From Eopsaltria australis (lineage: Eukaryota > Chordata > Aves > Passeriformes > Petroicidae): a stretch of DNA of 64,000 nt. Of this stretch, positions 11,849 through 23,995 are shown piece by piece. The notes below the pieces were generated by a model that saw only the letters and a list, made by a program, of their open reading frames with translations, made no database searches and was not told the origin of the DNA. The translations under genes were made by a program, and so were the position numbers. The stretch's first letter is position 1. Each line of letters starts with the position of its first letter. The stretch spans positions 62,001 to 126,000 of the forward strand of contig JAVTVJ010000297.1 of assembly GCA_034509425.1 (NCBI GenBank). The letters run 5' to 3'.

Positions 11849-14800
11849 ATTTCCACCAGAAATATCTGACAGGTTTGGATAGAGACCCTACACACAGATA
11901 GAATTCACACACCTGTGCTCTAACAACAGGGAATATTCACTAATCCAAGTTGTGGCGCCTCATTTCCAGACGCATCCTCGGACCCCAGAAATTTGGGGAG
12001 GAGGGAGTGTCCTGATGCAATAACAGCTGCATGTGAATGCCAAAGCTTCTGCCAGCCCTGCCCTTGCACTGAGCACAAACTCCAGAGAAATTTCAAAATC
12101 TGAGCACTGCAGAGGTTGAATCAGAGCCCTGACACCAGGAAAATCAGCAAAACCTTCCAGAGTATGGAACAAGCATGGAATGGGAATGAGGGCAGGAAGA
12201 GAAAGCAGATAAAGAGCTATTTTAGATGTCCCTGATAAAGTATTTGCTACCACAGAGGCTGTCAATAGAGGGGAGCCAACAAAACCAGCTTTTCCTTGCC
12301 AGCAGAAATGGGTGTTTATTTAGAAATAAACACAAAACAAAGTGGGATGCACCTCTCCTTGGCCACCGAAGGTAACACATGAAAGCAAAGCATCAAATGA
12401 ACTCCTCCTCACCTGCAGCAGAGCTGCCTTTCAGGAATATCTTGGGAATTGGCCAACAAATGTTTCCTAAGCTCATCCAGAGATGCCTGGACCACTTCTA
12501 CAACAGATCCATGGACCAGCTCGCCCCCAGGGAGGCCAACGGGGATGTCCACATTTACTGCATCTCCTGTGCAACTCCTGGTGTCACATTGAGCTCCTCA
12601 CAGACATCTGGTGCCACTGCTCAGGAAAAAAACCACTCTGTTTCCACTTAAATATTTTATCTCACCTTAATTACTACTGATGTACTCAGTGTTCAGTGCA
12701 GAAAATCTAATTGCTCCTGGAGGGAATTAAAACCCAGTAAGTACCAAGGCTCTTTTTCAGTGGGACCTGGAAGAAGCCCACCTGATGGTCCCTCCCATGG
12801 TTTATTTTCCCCATTTCTCCTCAGCAGTGTTTAATTTGAGTTAATTAGTTTAATCTGGGCCTGCCACTCAGCTGAGTCTTAACAGATCACCTTTGCTCTC
12901 ACTCTCATTCACAAATAGGCAGCTTCCCATTGGCTTCCTGCTTTAATTCTAATACAAAGGTTTTAATTTTACTTTAAAACCTACTGATAAAAGCATGGGG
13001 GTTTTTTTGGGACTAGTTAGAAAAATGTCTTCTCCAAATTACAGCAGTAAATGAACCTGTGTTTTTCTATGTGTGATTTCTTCTCTGTGCTCTTTCTGTC
13101 TTCCTAATTGGACTCCTCCCCCAGACCCTGCCTCCAAAAACTCAATAAGTAAAGTGAAATTTTGTACTGAAAGGCAATTACCCAAAATTAGCTGTTCTGT
13201 TTTCCCTGTGAGGCACCATTCCATAAAGATTCTCTAAAATAATAATAATCTATAGCTGAGAGGTTAAATTGATCTCATTTCTCCTTTTTTTTTCCACTCA
13301 TGTTCATCACTACACAAAACAGGAATTTCCACCAGCAGTGACACAACCCAAGCCCCACTTGCCTGGAACACTTGCAGTCCTATTTATCTGAGTAAATTCA
13401 ATTTAAAAATCTGAGTGAGTGAGGAGCACAGAGTGACTTTAAATTCTGCCTGTGAAAATTGGAAATGGGAACACAAGATCCAAGATAAGAGCGGGGAGGT
13501 GGAGGGGAAAGGCAGGCAGAAGGGTTCAATTCACTCTTGACTTTTCAGATAGAACATCACACTGAAGGAACAGGACAAAGGGGAGTTGTTGTGTGGGGAA
13601 GTTTCCTAAAGAAGCTGCTTCCCCCTCCCTGTGCCTGGCCCAGACCTTCCTGTGTGTCATCAAGGGATGCAAACCAGAATCTGCCTTGGAACTCTTGGAA
13701 AAAAGGAAAACCAGGTCTACCAGGGACCTAAATTAAAAGTTTTCTGAGAGATTTTCTTTCATTCAGAAGGTTGTTAAGCAAATATCAATGGCCATGCTCT
13801 CTCCCACATCAGATTCTCCACTTCTTGAATATCTACCACTCATTACATGTCTCGAAACAGCAGCCCATACGGCATTTCTATTTTCCTACATTTTAAATTA
13901 TTTTGCTTTTATTTAATCTTTCCTCCATCACGGGCTTTGAGAAGAACCTTCCAGATCAACGTGAGGTGTTCCATCTCACAGTAAATGTACAGAGAAAGCA
14001 ATGGGGTATAGGGCAGCAGGACAGACCTGAGAAAAATCTCCACCATTCCCATATCCAGGTGCAAAGGGAACACCACAAAGCAGCCCTTTCCCCATTTCCC
14101 ATCAGCTTGTGTCCATGGGAAGGCACAGAGAGATGGAACAAATGGCCCTGTCCTAGGAGCCATTTCCATCAGCCCTGGCTGGGATGATCCAGCAACAAGA
14201 AATGATCCTGGGAAAAACAAAATGCTTTTGTTTTTGGAGGATTTTGTTATTGCAGGTATGGGCATCCCAAAGGGAAAAGACAACTGTAGGGTCAGCATCA
14301 GAATGGGCTTGGTGAAACTGCCCATCCTTGGGGAATTCCTGCTCTCATTAACCTCACCTAGGAGGAGAAAATGGAAAGGCACCAAGGAGCACTCCCTGTA
14401 AGAGGGAAGGAAGAACAAATTCCCAGTGTGGGCACTTCCCTGCAGGCCAGGTGGTCCCTGTGTGGATCACCTGGATGGAAAGTGAAAGAGCACAGCACTC
14501 GAGGACACAGGAAAAGGGGACAGGGGAAGTTCAACCCTTGGCTTTACAGGAGGGGAGAGCACTGATTATCAACACTTTGCTTCCCTTCAGGCTGGCAAAA
14601 CACCTCAAACACCTCTGAACTCAATATTTCAACTTCTTAGTGTGAGCTCACCCGGCTTCAAACCCCACGGATGCGCCTGTGCTCAGTTTTGATGGAGAAG
14701 GACGTGTAAAAAAGGGGCATTTCCAAAATTATTAAATAAACAAGCGCTGCTAATTGGCAGCATTTTGCTCTGCAGTGCTGAATTCCGCTCACATTTGCAA

Positions 14801-16668
14801 TGGTGTAAATCCAGACCAACGCCTTGGGCTGCACCAGAACCCTTTGGTGTTTATCTGCCTGGCAGGAGGAATATTTGCACTCCTAAGAGGGGACACTTTA
14901 GGGAGATATTTGGAATACAAGTGGAATACTGAAGTGGCCTCACTGGCTCAGCCGAGTCCCTCAGTTTCCTGAAAATGAGATCTCAGTAAAAAGATTCACA
15001 AATCTCTCTAATATTCCTTCTTTTTCACTTGGAACAGAACAATTATAAAAACTAGAGGAATATCATTACAACAGATGCATTAAAAAAAGGACAATGTGTA
15101 CTAAATATTCCCTACTGATATGATTAGAATCAATAGTAAATATATTTATTCCTTAGTACCAAATATTAATTTTAGTACTAAGTATTCCCTATTGATAGTA
15201 TTTTTATAGGAACCACCCCTGTTTCTACAGAAGGATTTATGTGATTTTCATAGCAGATATTTGAAACTCTCAAAGTCCTGGATTGACACAAATTTGTGGG
15301 GTTTTGTGCCTGGTTTCAAGTTATAAAAAATACATTTTTCTAAAGTAGTGGGTCTTCAGACATTTGTAGCTCACACACAACTGGTGCTCATCTTGCTGGT
15401 ACCTTTTAAGAATAAAAACTATAGGAAGCTGATTAAAGGACAGATCCAACAGAGTTTAAATTCCACCCTGATCCCTGGAGGTTTTTTCCCACCAAGATGT
15501 AATTTCCAAGACCTCTTCAAAGACTGAAACAGAAGAACTGAAAGAAATTACAATAATTGATGAAATCCCTTTTAAGTCAAAAGCCTTAAAACATTCCCTT
15601 TCGTGCACAACCCACCAATGACTCCAAAGTTAAATTCACAGAGACCTTTCTGGTATAACTTCGATATTTCCTGTTTTTTGAAGACATCAGGTAAGGGCTT
15701 CTCAATGCTTTTTACACTAACTTCAACTAGATTTATTTTTTATTCCACTCATTAAATCTACCTTAAACCAATTAGAAGAGCACAGAGTGAGTGCAGTGAG
15801 TACACTGAGAGCAGGCTGTTTCTCTAAATGGATGTGGGGTGCTCCTAGTTTTGATTTTTTGGCTATTTCCAGAGTGCATTTGGGATAAGGAGCATCCATC
15901 TGGCCTTCCCTTAACAGATAAACACTTCCAGAGAGGAAAACTTTCCAGTGTTCCTTGAAGAATGGTGCTCAAGAGAACATTGCTGTAGGTGAGACACGTC
16001 AGGTAATTAAATATTCAAAGTGTTAATTTGAAATTGGTGAGATGCAGCTTGGCTCAAGGCATGAAGTGTTCTCCAGGAATATTTATCACAGATTGACAGC
16101 ACGGTGTCGAGATAAAGCCTGAGGCTACAAACCCAAATTGAAGTTTCCATTTCTAAATCAATAATCAGTGCAAACAATCAGCCTGCTCAGGGCTGTGAAG
16201 GCCACAGATCCTCCTCAGGCACCAGCTGAATGCAGAGTTTGGTGAAAATCCAATTACAAGGTGCAGCTGACTCCTCCTCCCCAAACCTGTGGGGTGCTGC
16301 AGGTGGGCACAGCCTTCAACCTGAGGGTGCTACAGAAACCCCAATGGGGGAGCTGAGCTGCTTGGAGTCGTCCCCAAGGGATGAGGAGTGGAATCTCCAA
16401 TTCCTCATATCCTGAGGGACATGGGGTGGGCACAGCCTGGCTCTGACCTTGCCCTGAGCCAAGCCAAGCTCAGAGTCTGGACTGGCCCATCCAGCAGCCA
16501 GGACAGGATCAGATACCCCAAAGGACTTCAGCATGAAGGCAAAATGAAAAAAGAGCTGTTTAATGTCCTTTTCACCAGAGGAGTTCAGAAAGTGTCCAGA
16601 AATGCTTGTCCTGAGTGCATCCCTGTGTTTATGCCCAAGTGGAGCAGCTGGATGCAGAACCAATAACT

Positions 16669-16713
16669 GAGCTGAGCTGAGCTGAGCTGAGCTGAGCTGA
16701 GCTGAGCTGAGAG
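16669..16713. repeat. (GCTGA)n pentanucleotide microsatellite
   Basis: About nine perfect GCTGA units in a row (equivalently GAGCT, the unit found in immunoglobulin switch regions; here just a simple repeat). Confidence 0.95.
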
Positions 16714-17214
16714 GGGCTGGAATGTTCATCCAGGAGCTCAGAGCCCAGCCCTGCCTGCCCAGTGCTCACCAGCACTCACTCCAGCTCAGCTCAGAGCCCT
16801 CTCCCTCTTCACTCTGTCCCCACAGTGTGCACAGAGCCCTGACCTGTACAGAACACAATTCCATGGGGATAATTACCACCTATTGTCTCAGAAAAGCAGA
16901 GTTTTTGTTCCTTTCCAGACTCTAGTAATCCCTCTCATTCTCCTCTTTTGTTTGTCTCTCAACTTGCTGTGCTTGGCCTCGGGCCACAATCCTGATTTCT
17001 GCCCCGATGGAGGGTGACAGCTTTGCCTTTGAAGGAGTTCCAAGGCTGCTGTTGGGCTGACCAGCAGGGAGCAACCCTGCCCAACATTCCCTGGCCTCTC
17101 CCAGATCTCTCCCCGTCTTTCCCAGAAACTTGCAGGCTCGGGAAAGGCAGAGGGAGAGCTGATCACAATTCCCAGAAGAGGTTTTTAAGCAACAGATGAA
17201 CTTTAAGCACACAG

Positions 17215-17345
17215 AGCTGGAGCTGGAAGGGACACCAGAGAACATCCAGACCATGCCCTTGTCCTAAGGCACATCCAGCTGTACCTCCACTGCTGGCAGA
17301 TCTTTGCCTCACTGGTTCTGACTGGATTCCAGTCACAGGCAGTGT
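17215..17345 (-). mobile_element. Possible CR1 LINE fragment, degraded
   Basis: AGAGCTGGAGCTGGAAGGGA followed by an AACATCCAGACCATGCCCTT-like block resembles the CR1 terminal region (GGAAGGGACC...ATCCAGTCCAACCCC). It is too diverged to be certain. Confidence 0.45.
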
Positions 17346-17623
17346 GAATCCTGCAGCTGCTCCAGTCTAACACATGATTTACCATCAGAGAGCTCTGGCA
17401 AATCTCACTTCCATTTACTCCTATCAGTCCCAGTTTGAACATGGACATGGAGAACTCACTCCTCATATCCTTCAGTTTCAACAGGAATTTAAAATACACC
17501 CCAGCAAGCAGTGCCAGATCACTCTGCCCATGCTGCCTGGAATTTCAGTGTCCACAACACACTCTTGTCCCTGGGCACGGTGCCTTTGCCATCAGCAGAG
17601 CCACCCTTCAGTACCAACAGGGA

Positions 17624-17700
17624 ATCAGGGAATATCCTGAGCTGGAAGGGACCCACCAGGACCATCGAGTCCAGCTCCTGGCCGTGCACTCACAGAAGTG
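17624..17700 (-). mobile_element. CR1 LINE 3' fragment, short
   Basis: GAATATCCTGAGCTGGAAGG, then GACCATCGAGTCCAGCTCCT, is the near-terminal part of a CR1 copy in reverse orientation. Confidence 0.7.
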
Positions 17701-18283
17701 ACCATGGGTTCACTGGTTTTTCCCCCCACATTTCTAATCTCTTTTCTTGGATGATCTCCCTCACACAGCCTTAATCCCACCAACCTCACAGATGTAATTT
17801 GCTCACATGCTCAAACTGCTCCACACTTGCAACAGAAGTTTGTGCAAAAGTAAAAACCTGCTCTGCATGAGACAAAGAATTTGCAGACTCTAATAGTGCA
17901 TTTCCTGCATTACTGAATTTCCTACACACTCATCTCAGTCTTGGCTCATTTCCTATTGTGACTGATGCTCAGCTGGGAAGATGAGAGAAGGTGAAATTCT
18001 GATTTAACACTTGCAGCTCAGTTTGTTTGGTTGTGGATTGTTTTTTTTTAAATTAACCAGCTGCTTACAGCATTTTTGTCTCTCACATTTTTAACCTGGA
18101 ATTAGAAAGGTGCAATGGCACATGTTGTGCTCTGATAACATATTTAGTTTTTTCAGCTTGAGATTTAACAAATGTTGAAAAATCTTTTCTTTTTTTTTTA
18201 CCTTTCAGCGTTCCTGAGGCACAAAATGAAACCACAGATGTCCCACTGTAGCTGAAGCTTGCCAGTCTCAGCCTTGCACTTAC

Positions 18284-18432
18284 CCAGTGGAGGGGTTCAT
18301 GATGCAGCCCCCTTTATCAGTGGATGCTTTGCAGTTGCAGCCCCTCTCCAGTGTGTCGTGATTCATCCCGAAATTGTGTCCCAGCTCATGAGCCAGCGTC
18401 ACTGCTGCACCCAGAGGGTTTTCTGAGTGATC
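18284..18432 (-). CDS. ADAM12: ADAM12 catalytic exon: zinc-binding motif and Met-turn
   Basis: This 149-bp exon is the catalytic heart of the protease. The acceptor is ttcctttgaag and the donor is CCACTGG|gtaagt. In phase 0 it encodes [12 protein letters not shown], then [14 protein letters not shown], then a cysteine-containing loop, and ends [10 protein letters not shown], the last Gly being split with the next exon. [12 protein letters not shown] fits the reprolysin consensus HExxHxxGxxHD: three histidines bind zinc and the Glu is the general base, so the enzyme should be active. CIMN is the Met-turn. The loop between them ([16 protein letters not shown]) differs at several positions from human (TLDRGCSCQMAVEKGG) but keeps both cysteines. 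This motif separates ADAM12 from the inactive ADAMs. ADAM19, its closest relative, reads HEMGHNFGMTHD and does not fit as well. Confidence 0.98.
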
Positions 18433-20704
18433 CTTCAAAGGAAAATCCACAGGAGAACCAGTCAATTCTCATATAAACCCAACTCAAGGCACACATTCCC
18501 CCTCTAAGGTCCCATTGCCTGTCCTTTGAAATGTTTTATAAGTTTAGCAGCTGCAGTTGCTGAGTTGTTAAATAAACCCAATTTTGAATTCATCCATGTT
18601 TACCTAGTGCAGAGTGGGAATTTCAGGACAATCTGTCTGGCCCCCCAGTTTCCCCATTAGACATTTGAAACCCTTGAGCATCTTTGACCATCTCTTTATT
18701 GGGGTTTAAAATCCTGCTGTTCAAGAAATCCCCCTAAGTTCCAAGTCCCAGCAGTGGCTGGGAGAGGTCACCAGATTTGGGGTGTTGGGAAGGGCAATAA
18801 TTTATGGGTGAGGATGAGTGTGGTGAGGGAGAAGTGAGAAAATCCTCCCTGTCAGGCAGAAAATTTAAAATGCAGCAAGAGATTTCACTCAGTCTATTTA
18901 ATTTGCTCCAGACTGTTTCTTTAATATCAGAATCTCCAAGATTCCACAGACCTTGTAAGAAAAACCAAAAACCTTTAAAAATCTCCTTTTTAAAATGAAA
19001 GGCCAAAGCAAGCCAAAATCTTCCGTGGCCTCTTATTAACCTATGAATACTCTAAATGTTGAAAGTGTCTGCTTGAAATTTTAACATTAATTCCTGTTTA
19101 AATGTTGATTTTGGGGACAATCATTTCTGAGAAATTCACTGCATGATCTGATTACAGATCAGAATGATATTTTGGCTTAACCACAACTAAGAGACCTTTC
19201 CACATTGATCATTTTCCTTGAGGGGAAAAAAAAAATTCCCTACACTTGTAAGAAAGCTTTCCCTGAAGGCATAAACATGTAATATAAATGCATGATCCAC
19301 AATTTATCAGCCAGTAAATGGAATTACTGTGTACAGCTGCCTGCTCCAGAAGCATGCATGAATATATTCACTTTAAATAACTCTTTCTGCATCATCTAAG
19401 CCAAGCTCCAGAATAAAAAGAAGTGAAAGGTAAAACTGTCTGAAACATTATCTGTGTGCTAATGGAGGCCTTGATACATGATTTGGGGTAGATTTAAGAG
19501 TTTCTTCTTTCATCTCTCTCGGCTAATATTTTTAGTAAATCATTTCTCAAACAGCAAACAAAATCAAGAGGAGAATACAGTCATTCTGAACACACCAAAC
19601 TGCTCCTTCTGCAACTGGAATCAGCTCAAAAGAATTTTATATTTTAACAAAATGTCTCTTTTAAATTTTTTTTTCCCCTGAATTTTAAAATTTTAATATA
19701 AAAGTCTTGTGGCAGCCAGTTTGTGTGCAGTTTGTCCTGCACAACACCTACATAATGAGATGCCTTATCTAGATACTGGTCAGATACAGATGGATTTATT
19801 TATCTTTGTGCACACAGCAATTTATGGAATAATCAGAGAATTCAACGTAATTGAACCTGATGCCATGAAAAGAGCACAACCTCTCACTCAAATGGAAAAA
19901 ATGCAGGGCTGAAGATTAAGAAAACAGCAAAATAATTGCATAAAATTTACCACTGACTCATTGGATGATGCCGTGAAATTCAGGCTATCTGGTCAAGACA
20001 GAAACTCCTCGCTGAGCTACCCAGACACACTGCAGAGTGAGCTCAGACTTCCTTTATGTTTCCAGTGTCTCCTCCACTTACTGAGCAGTGATTCTATTTC
20101 TCTGAATACTCTGAAGCTGTCAACTAAAACTAAAAACAAGGATTCACACAGTCCACTCCAGAAGCAGAGCAAGAAATGATGTGAAATGTAATTTGGGACT
20201 TGAACAGGCAAACAATTATTGCAGCCCATGCGGTTCTCATTACTTGCTCAGATCCACTTGGAATGCAATTTTATCAGCTTCTAGAGAGGGTTTTTAAAAG
20301 CAGGAATGTGATGCCTCAGCAAAAGAGGTTATTTGAAGACAGCATAAATGAAGATTATCAAAACAAACAGTGACATGTTCCATTTGATACTGAGACCGTG
20401 TAAGTATCACAAGGACCAAAGAAATGAATAGCAATGTGACTTTGATTTATTCCACCAGGGTCTTTTAAAGTTAACTTGAGCAGTAAAAGTCATTACCAAA
20501 CACATTTCACAAGCACTGAATAAGCAGCCATCCACTGTTAAGACATTAGAAGCTGTTGCACAAAACATGCAGCTGCTTTCAGCTGAATTCTGCTCCTTTC
20601 CACTGGGATTTCAATCAAATCCTAATAATTAAATACTGTCACCTCCAGCTCCACCGGGCAAATGCCCTGCTCCTGGTGCTTTCGGTGTGTGTTCATTCAG
20701 TGCA

Positions 20705-20990
20705 TAAAGCAGAATGGTTTGAACTGGAAGGGACCTTAAAAATCATCCAGTCCCACCCCACCTTCCACTGTCCCAGGCTGCTCCAAGCCCCAATGTCCAG
20801 CCTGGCCTTGGGCACTGCCAGGGATCCAGGGGCAGCCACAGCTTCTCTGGGCACCCTGTGCCAGGGCCTGCCCACCCTCCCAGGGAACAATTCCTTCCTA
20901 ACATCTCATCTAAACCTCTCCTCTATTAGTTTAAAACCTTTCTGCCTTGCCCTATCACTATCTGCCCATAGAAAAAGTCACTTTCCTCTT
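20705..20990 (-). mobile_element. CR1 LINE 3' fragment
   Basis: It starts with AGAATGGTTTGAACTGGAAG and GGACCTTAAAAATCATCCAG, runs through CTTCCACTGTCCCAGGCTGC and GGGCACTGCCAGGGATCCAG, and ends in the AACATCTCATCTAAACC block. It is a clear, moderately diverged, 5'-truncated copy lying in the same sense as ADAM12. Confidence 0.9.
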
Positions 20991-21582
20991 TTGTCAGAAA
21001 TATTTTACTTTTAAATCCACGAATTCAGCGGGCAACCTTTGGAGACAGAAGAATGAAGACTGAATCACGTCAAAGGCTTGCTTTAATGTCAACTTCTCTT
21101 TGGTTTTTCTGTGACACTACAGAAACTTCACAGGAAAATGAAATGATAAAGGTCTTGTTAAAGCTTCTCACACTCACATGGCTGCTCTCCCTGCTTTGAG
21201 TTCCTCTGAAAATTAATGGGAGACAGGGTGTCACCCACTGAGAGAGCTCAGCCCTATAGAACAGAGACAGGCAGGCTCCTGGGGAGGCATGACAGAGGAA
21301 TTTAGATCATACAGCAGAGCTGACTAACTGCAAAGAGAACCAGGAAAATCACATCAGACAAGAGTCACTCCAGATTTTGCATTCAAATGTCATTTCTTAC
21401 GCAGTCTCTCATTGTTTGTTCTTCCAGAACAGCTTTTGGAGTGTGGGAGCTTTTGGTGTTGAGTGCTGGGGGTGGGATTGGTATGAAATTGGCTGAGTTA
21501 TGAAGCTGGCCAAATGTTCATTTGTGCAGTGTTGAGACACCTGAGCCCCTCACCTGCCCAGGCTAAGAGTGATTCATTCTTT

Positions 21583-21775
21583 TACAGAATCACAGAACTT
21601 TTCAGGTTGGAAAAGACCTTTAAGATAATTGAATCCAACCATTCCCCAGCACTGCCAAGGCCACCACTGCCCCATGTCCCCAAGTGCCACATCCACATGG
21701 CTTTGTAATCCCTCCAGGGATGGGACTCCACTTCTTTCCTGGGCAGCAGTGCCAGGGTCCAGGTACCAATATAAA
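21583..21775 (-). mobile_element. CR1 LINE 3' fragment, different subfamily
   Basis: ACAGAATCACAGAACTTTTC and AGGTTGGAAAAGACCTTTAA begin the copy; the next blocks (CAAGGCCACCACTGCCCCAT, CAAGTGCCACATCCACATGG, CCCTCCAGGGATGGGACTCC) mark a subfamily different from the copy at 20.7 kb. Confidence 0.9.
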
Positions 21776-23162
21776 TAAATATGTTTTGTCTATGCCTGAA
21801 TCAGCCTTTGTTAACTCAGGGGATGCTTGAGCAGCTGCACTTTTGGGTTTTGGGGTGTTTGCTTGGTTTGGATTTGGCTCCTTTTTGAGGATTTGCTTAA
21901 AGAAAGGAGAACATTTCTGGTTATTCTGTGCAAACTTTGAGTTAATTTGCACGTCAAGAGCTTAAATTCACTGAGTCTCTGGGTAACATCGTGCTTCCCT
22001 TCATGACAGGAGCTTCAGCCTGGCCCAGGATTCATCCACAGACCCTGGGTTTCTCCTGAACATCTAAATCAGTCCCCTCTCTACGAGGACACTCTACAGA
22101 AATGCTGATTCTCATTTTCTTGTTACTGGAATGAACTATTTGTAATTATTTCTCTTTAAAGTGACAGTTTGCAGAGCAAAGGGAACTGACTTGGCAGTAA
22201 ATGACACTGTGGAGTGTTTTAAATCTTATGCTAAAAATTAAGAGGACAAAGAGGTCATCATTAAGGGCATCTCTGACTGAAGATAAAGCCAAAGCAGTGA
22301 CTGCAGGGCTGAGAGTCAAATGGGAAAAATGGGGCTGTGTCTGCCTCATCTGTGCCTTTCTAAAGAGCACTGGGAGACTCCTCCAGCTCTTCCATCCTCT
22401 TTTCCTCCTCTTCCATTGCACCTCTCCCCCAGGTACCCAGTGAATATTTGTTACAGACAGCAATATCAGACTCAGCTTCTCAAGCTACCAAACCTGAAAT
22501 CTTTGTCTTTTCTACAACTTTGACACAACTTCTCCCAAATTATCCGATTCGATCGTTCTATTTTAAAGCTTCTTCCCTCCTTTCTTAGCACAAAACACTA
22601 CAAAATTAAAATTTAAAAAAGAATCAGAAAGAAAAGACTTCAGAACTCCTTCCAGAAATTGGACAAGATGTTTGCTTGTGTGTTCACCATGTCTTGCATC
22701 TAACAACAGCAGCAATGCCCTGGGAGAGACTCAGGTGGAATAAATGCTGCCATTGTTTGTTCTCGCTGTCTGGCAATGCAATAAAACCACTGCTGCAAAG
22801 ATGGAAAATAAGGCCTAACACAGGAAACTCTATAAATACAGAATAAAATCAATATAATAAAAGATTCAGGATAGACTGCTGCTGCCTGCAACACGAGTAT
22901 GCCCAGGTGTATAACAAATACATCTTCTGGTTCTCTTCCTTCACAGCACCTCAGCACCTGGGTCCATAACAATTAGAGGAATAACTCCTTGCAAAGAGGC
23001 CCTGCTATATTTTAATGCAATATTTTGGGTTTTTTCACTATGGAAACTATCATTTACAAGCAATGTGAACAGGGATATAAACAACAGAGAGATGGAAAAT
23101 GGGACAAATGGGATTGATGTTGTGGTTCAGGACACAGGGCTGCAGAACCTGATATGGTGTGA

Positions 23163-23447
23163 GCCCAGTTGGGCCAGTTTGAGGGCTGTGCTTGCCCCAG
23201 TTTGGCCAGTTTGAGAGCTGTGCTTGTCCCAGTTGGGCCAGTTTGAGGGCTGTGCTTGCCCCAGTTTGGCCAGTTTGAGAGCTGTGCTTGTCCCAGTTGG
23301 GCCAGTTTGAGTGCTGTGCTTGCCCCAGTTGGGCCAGTTTGAGGGCTATGCTTGCCCCAATTTGGCCAGTTTGAGGGCTGTGCTTGCCCCAGTTGGGCCA
23401 GTTTGAGGGCTGTGCTTGCCCCAGTTGGGCCAGTTTGAGTGCTGTGC
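23163..23447. repeat. 32-bp minisatellite, nine copies, next to a splice donor
   Basis: The motif GCCAGTTTGAG recurs nine times at exact 32-bp spacing (about 23173 to 23429). Two variant types tend to alternate (GTTGGGCC versus GTTTGGCC; GGGCTGTGCTTGCC versus GAGCTGTGCTTGTC), suggesting an earlier 64-bp higher-order step. The array ends about 13 bp from the 5' splice site of the exon at 23461-23545. The unit has no stop codon in any frame on the minus strand, so open frames run through the whole array. The indels and substitutions expected of an old array are few, implying a fairly young repeat. Confidence 0.96.
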
Positions 23448-23460
23448 TTTTCCCACTTAC

Positions 23461-23545
23461 CATGACGACCCCTCCAGACTGCTCTGCCGTGCACATGCTC
23501 ATGATGGGAGCCATGCCAATGGTTGTCCCCTGGAAGTACACGCCG
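23461..23545 (-). CDS. ADAM12: ADAM12 metalloprotease exon (GVYFQGTTIGMAP exon)
   Basis: This 85-bp exon has the acceptor ccctcctgcag and the donor GTCATG|gtaagt, a near-perfect 5' splice site. The first C completes Ser, then 28 codons encode GVYFQGTTIGMAPIMSMCTA followed by EQSGGVVM. Human differs, from memory, only at two conservative positions (DQSGGIVM). This is the beta-strand and upper rim of the active-site cleft just before the zinc helix, including the conserved Cys of SMCTA. The exon sits between two unrelated tandem arrays: a 32-bp minisatellite that starts about 13 nt into the downstream intron, and an 18-copy CATTGGATC-type array about 190 bp upstream of the acceptor. Losing the exon would shift the reading frame (85 is not a multiple of 3). 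Confidence 0.97.
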
Positions 23546-23737
23546 CTGCAGGAGGGGGAGAGGAGACACAGAGTCACCAGTCAGTGCCAAGACATCTCCT
23601 TGTTATTTCCAGTCTTGTATTTCTGCCAATCTCAAACAAAGACCTCGCTCCAGCTCCTCAGAGCTAAAGCAATGGAAAGCCCAGATGGGCTGTGCTGACT
23701 CAGCTGAACTGAACCACAATGTCCCAAACCAAAGAAC

Positions 23738-23995
23738 ATCCATTGGATCTCCCCCATTGGGTCTCCCCCATTGGATCTCCCCTATTGGATCTGTCCCACT
23801 GGATCTCTCCCATTGGATCACCCCCATTGGATCATCCCCATTGGATCCCCCCATTGGATCCCCCCATTGGATCCCCCCAATGGATCTCTCCCATTGGATC
23901 TCTCCCATTGGATCTCCCTCATTGGATTCCCCCATTGGATTCCCCCATTGGATCTCCCCCATTGGATCCCCCCATTGGATCCCCCCCTGAATCAC
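23738..23995. repeat. CATTGGATC-type short tandem array, about 18 copies
   Basis: Units of 13-15 bp built on CCCCCATTGGATCT, with variants CACTGGATCT, AATGGATCT and CATTGGATTC, fill about 255 bp. The array lies about 190 bp upstream of the acceptor of the 85-bp exon. It is unrelated in sequence to the 32-bp array on the other side of that exon. Confidence 0.95.

Larger units (their letters stand above)
231..18283 (-). other. ADAM12 intron, 18.05 kb
   Basis: This is the largest complete intron in the window, between the zinc-site exon and the disintegrin-start exon. It holds a GC-rich CR1 fragment near 0.9 kb, weaker CR1 pieces near 8.1, 17.25 and 17.65 kb, a MIR-like relic near 4.8 kb, two 43-bp duplications (5.96 and 11.76 kb), and a (GCTGA)n array at 16.67 kb. 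Homopolymer A/T runs are frequent (for example at 9.5, 9.95 and 10.3 kb). The open frames inside are short, lack recognisable domains and overlap repeats. I see no exon in it. Confidence 0.9.
18433..23460 (-). other. ADAM12 intron, 5.03 kb
   Basis: Intron between the GVYFQG exon and the zinc-site exon. It contains two CR1 fragments (20.7-20.99 and 21.58-21.78 kb) and, at its 5' end next to the donor, the 32-bp minisatellite. The rest is A/T-rich unique sequence with no feature I can name. Confidence 0.9.

Noticed and set aside
16669..16713. Resemblance of (GAGCT)n to an immunoglobulin switch region
   Set aside because: Only 45 bp of perfect pentamer with no immunoglobulin sequence nearby; a simple microsatellite is enough to explain it.
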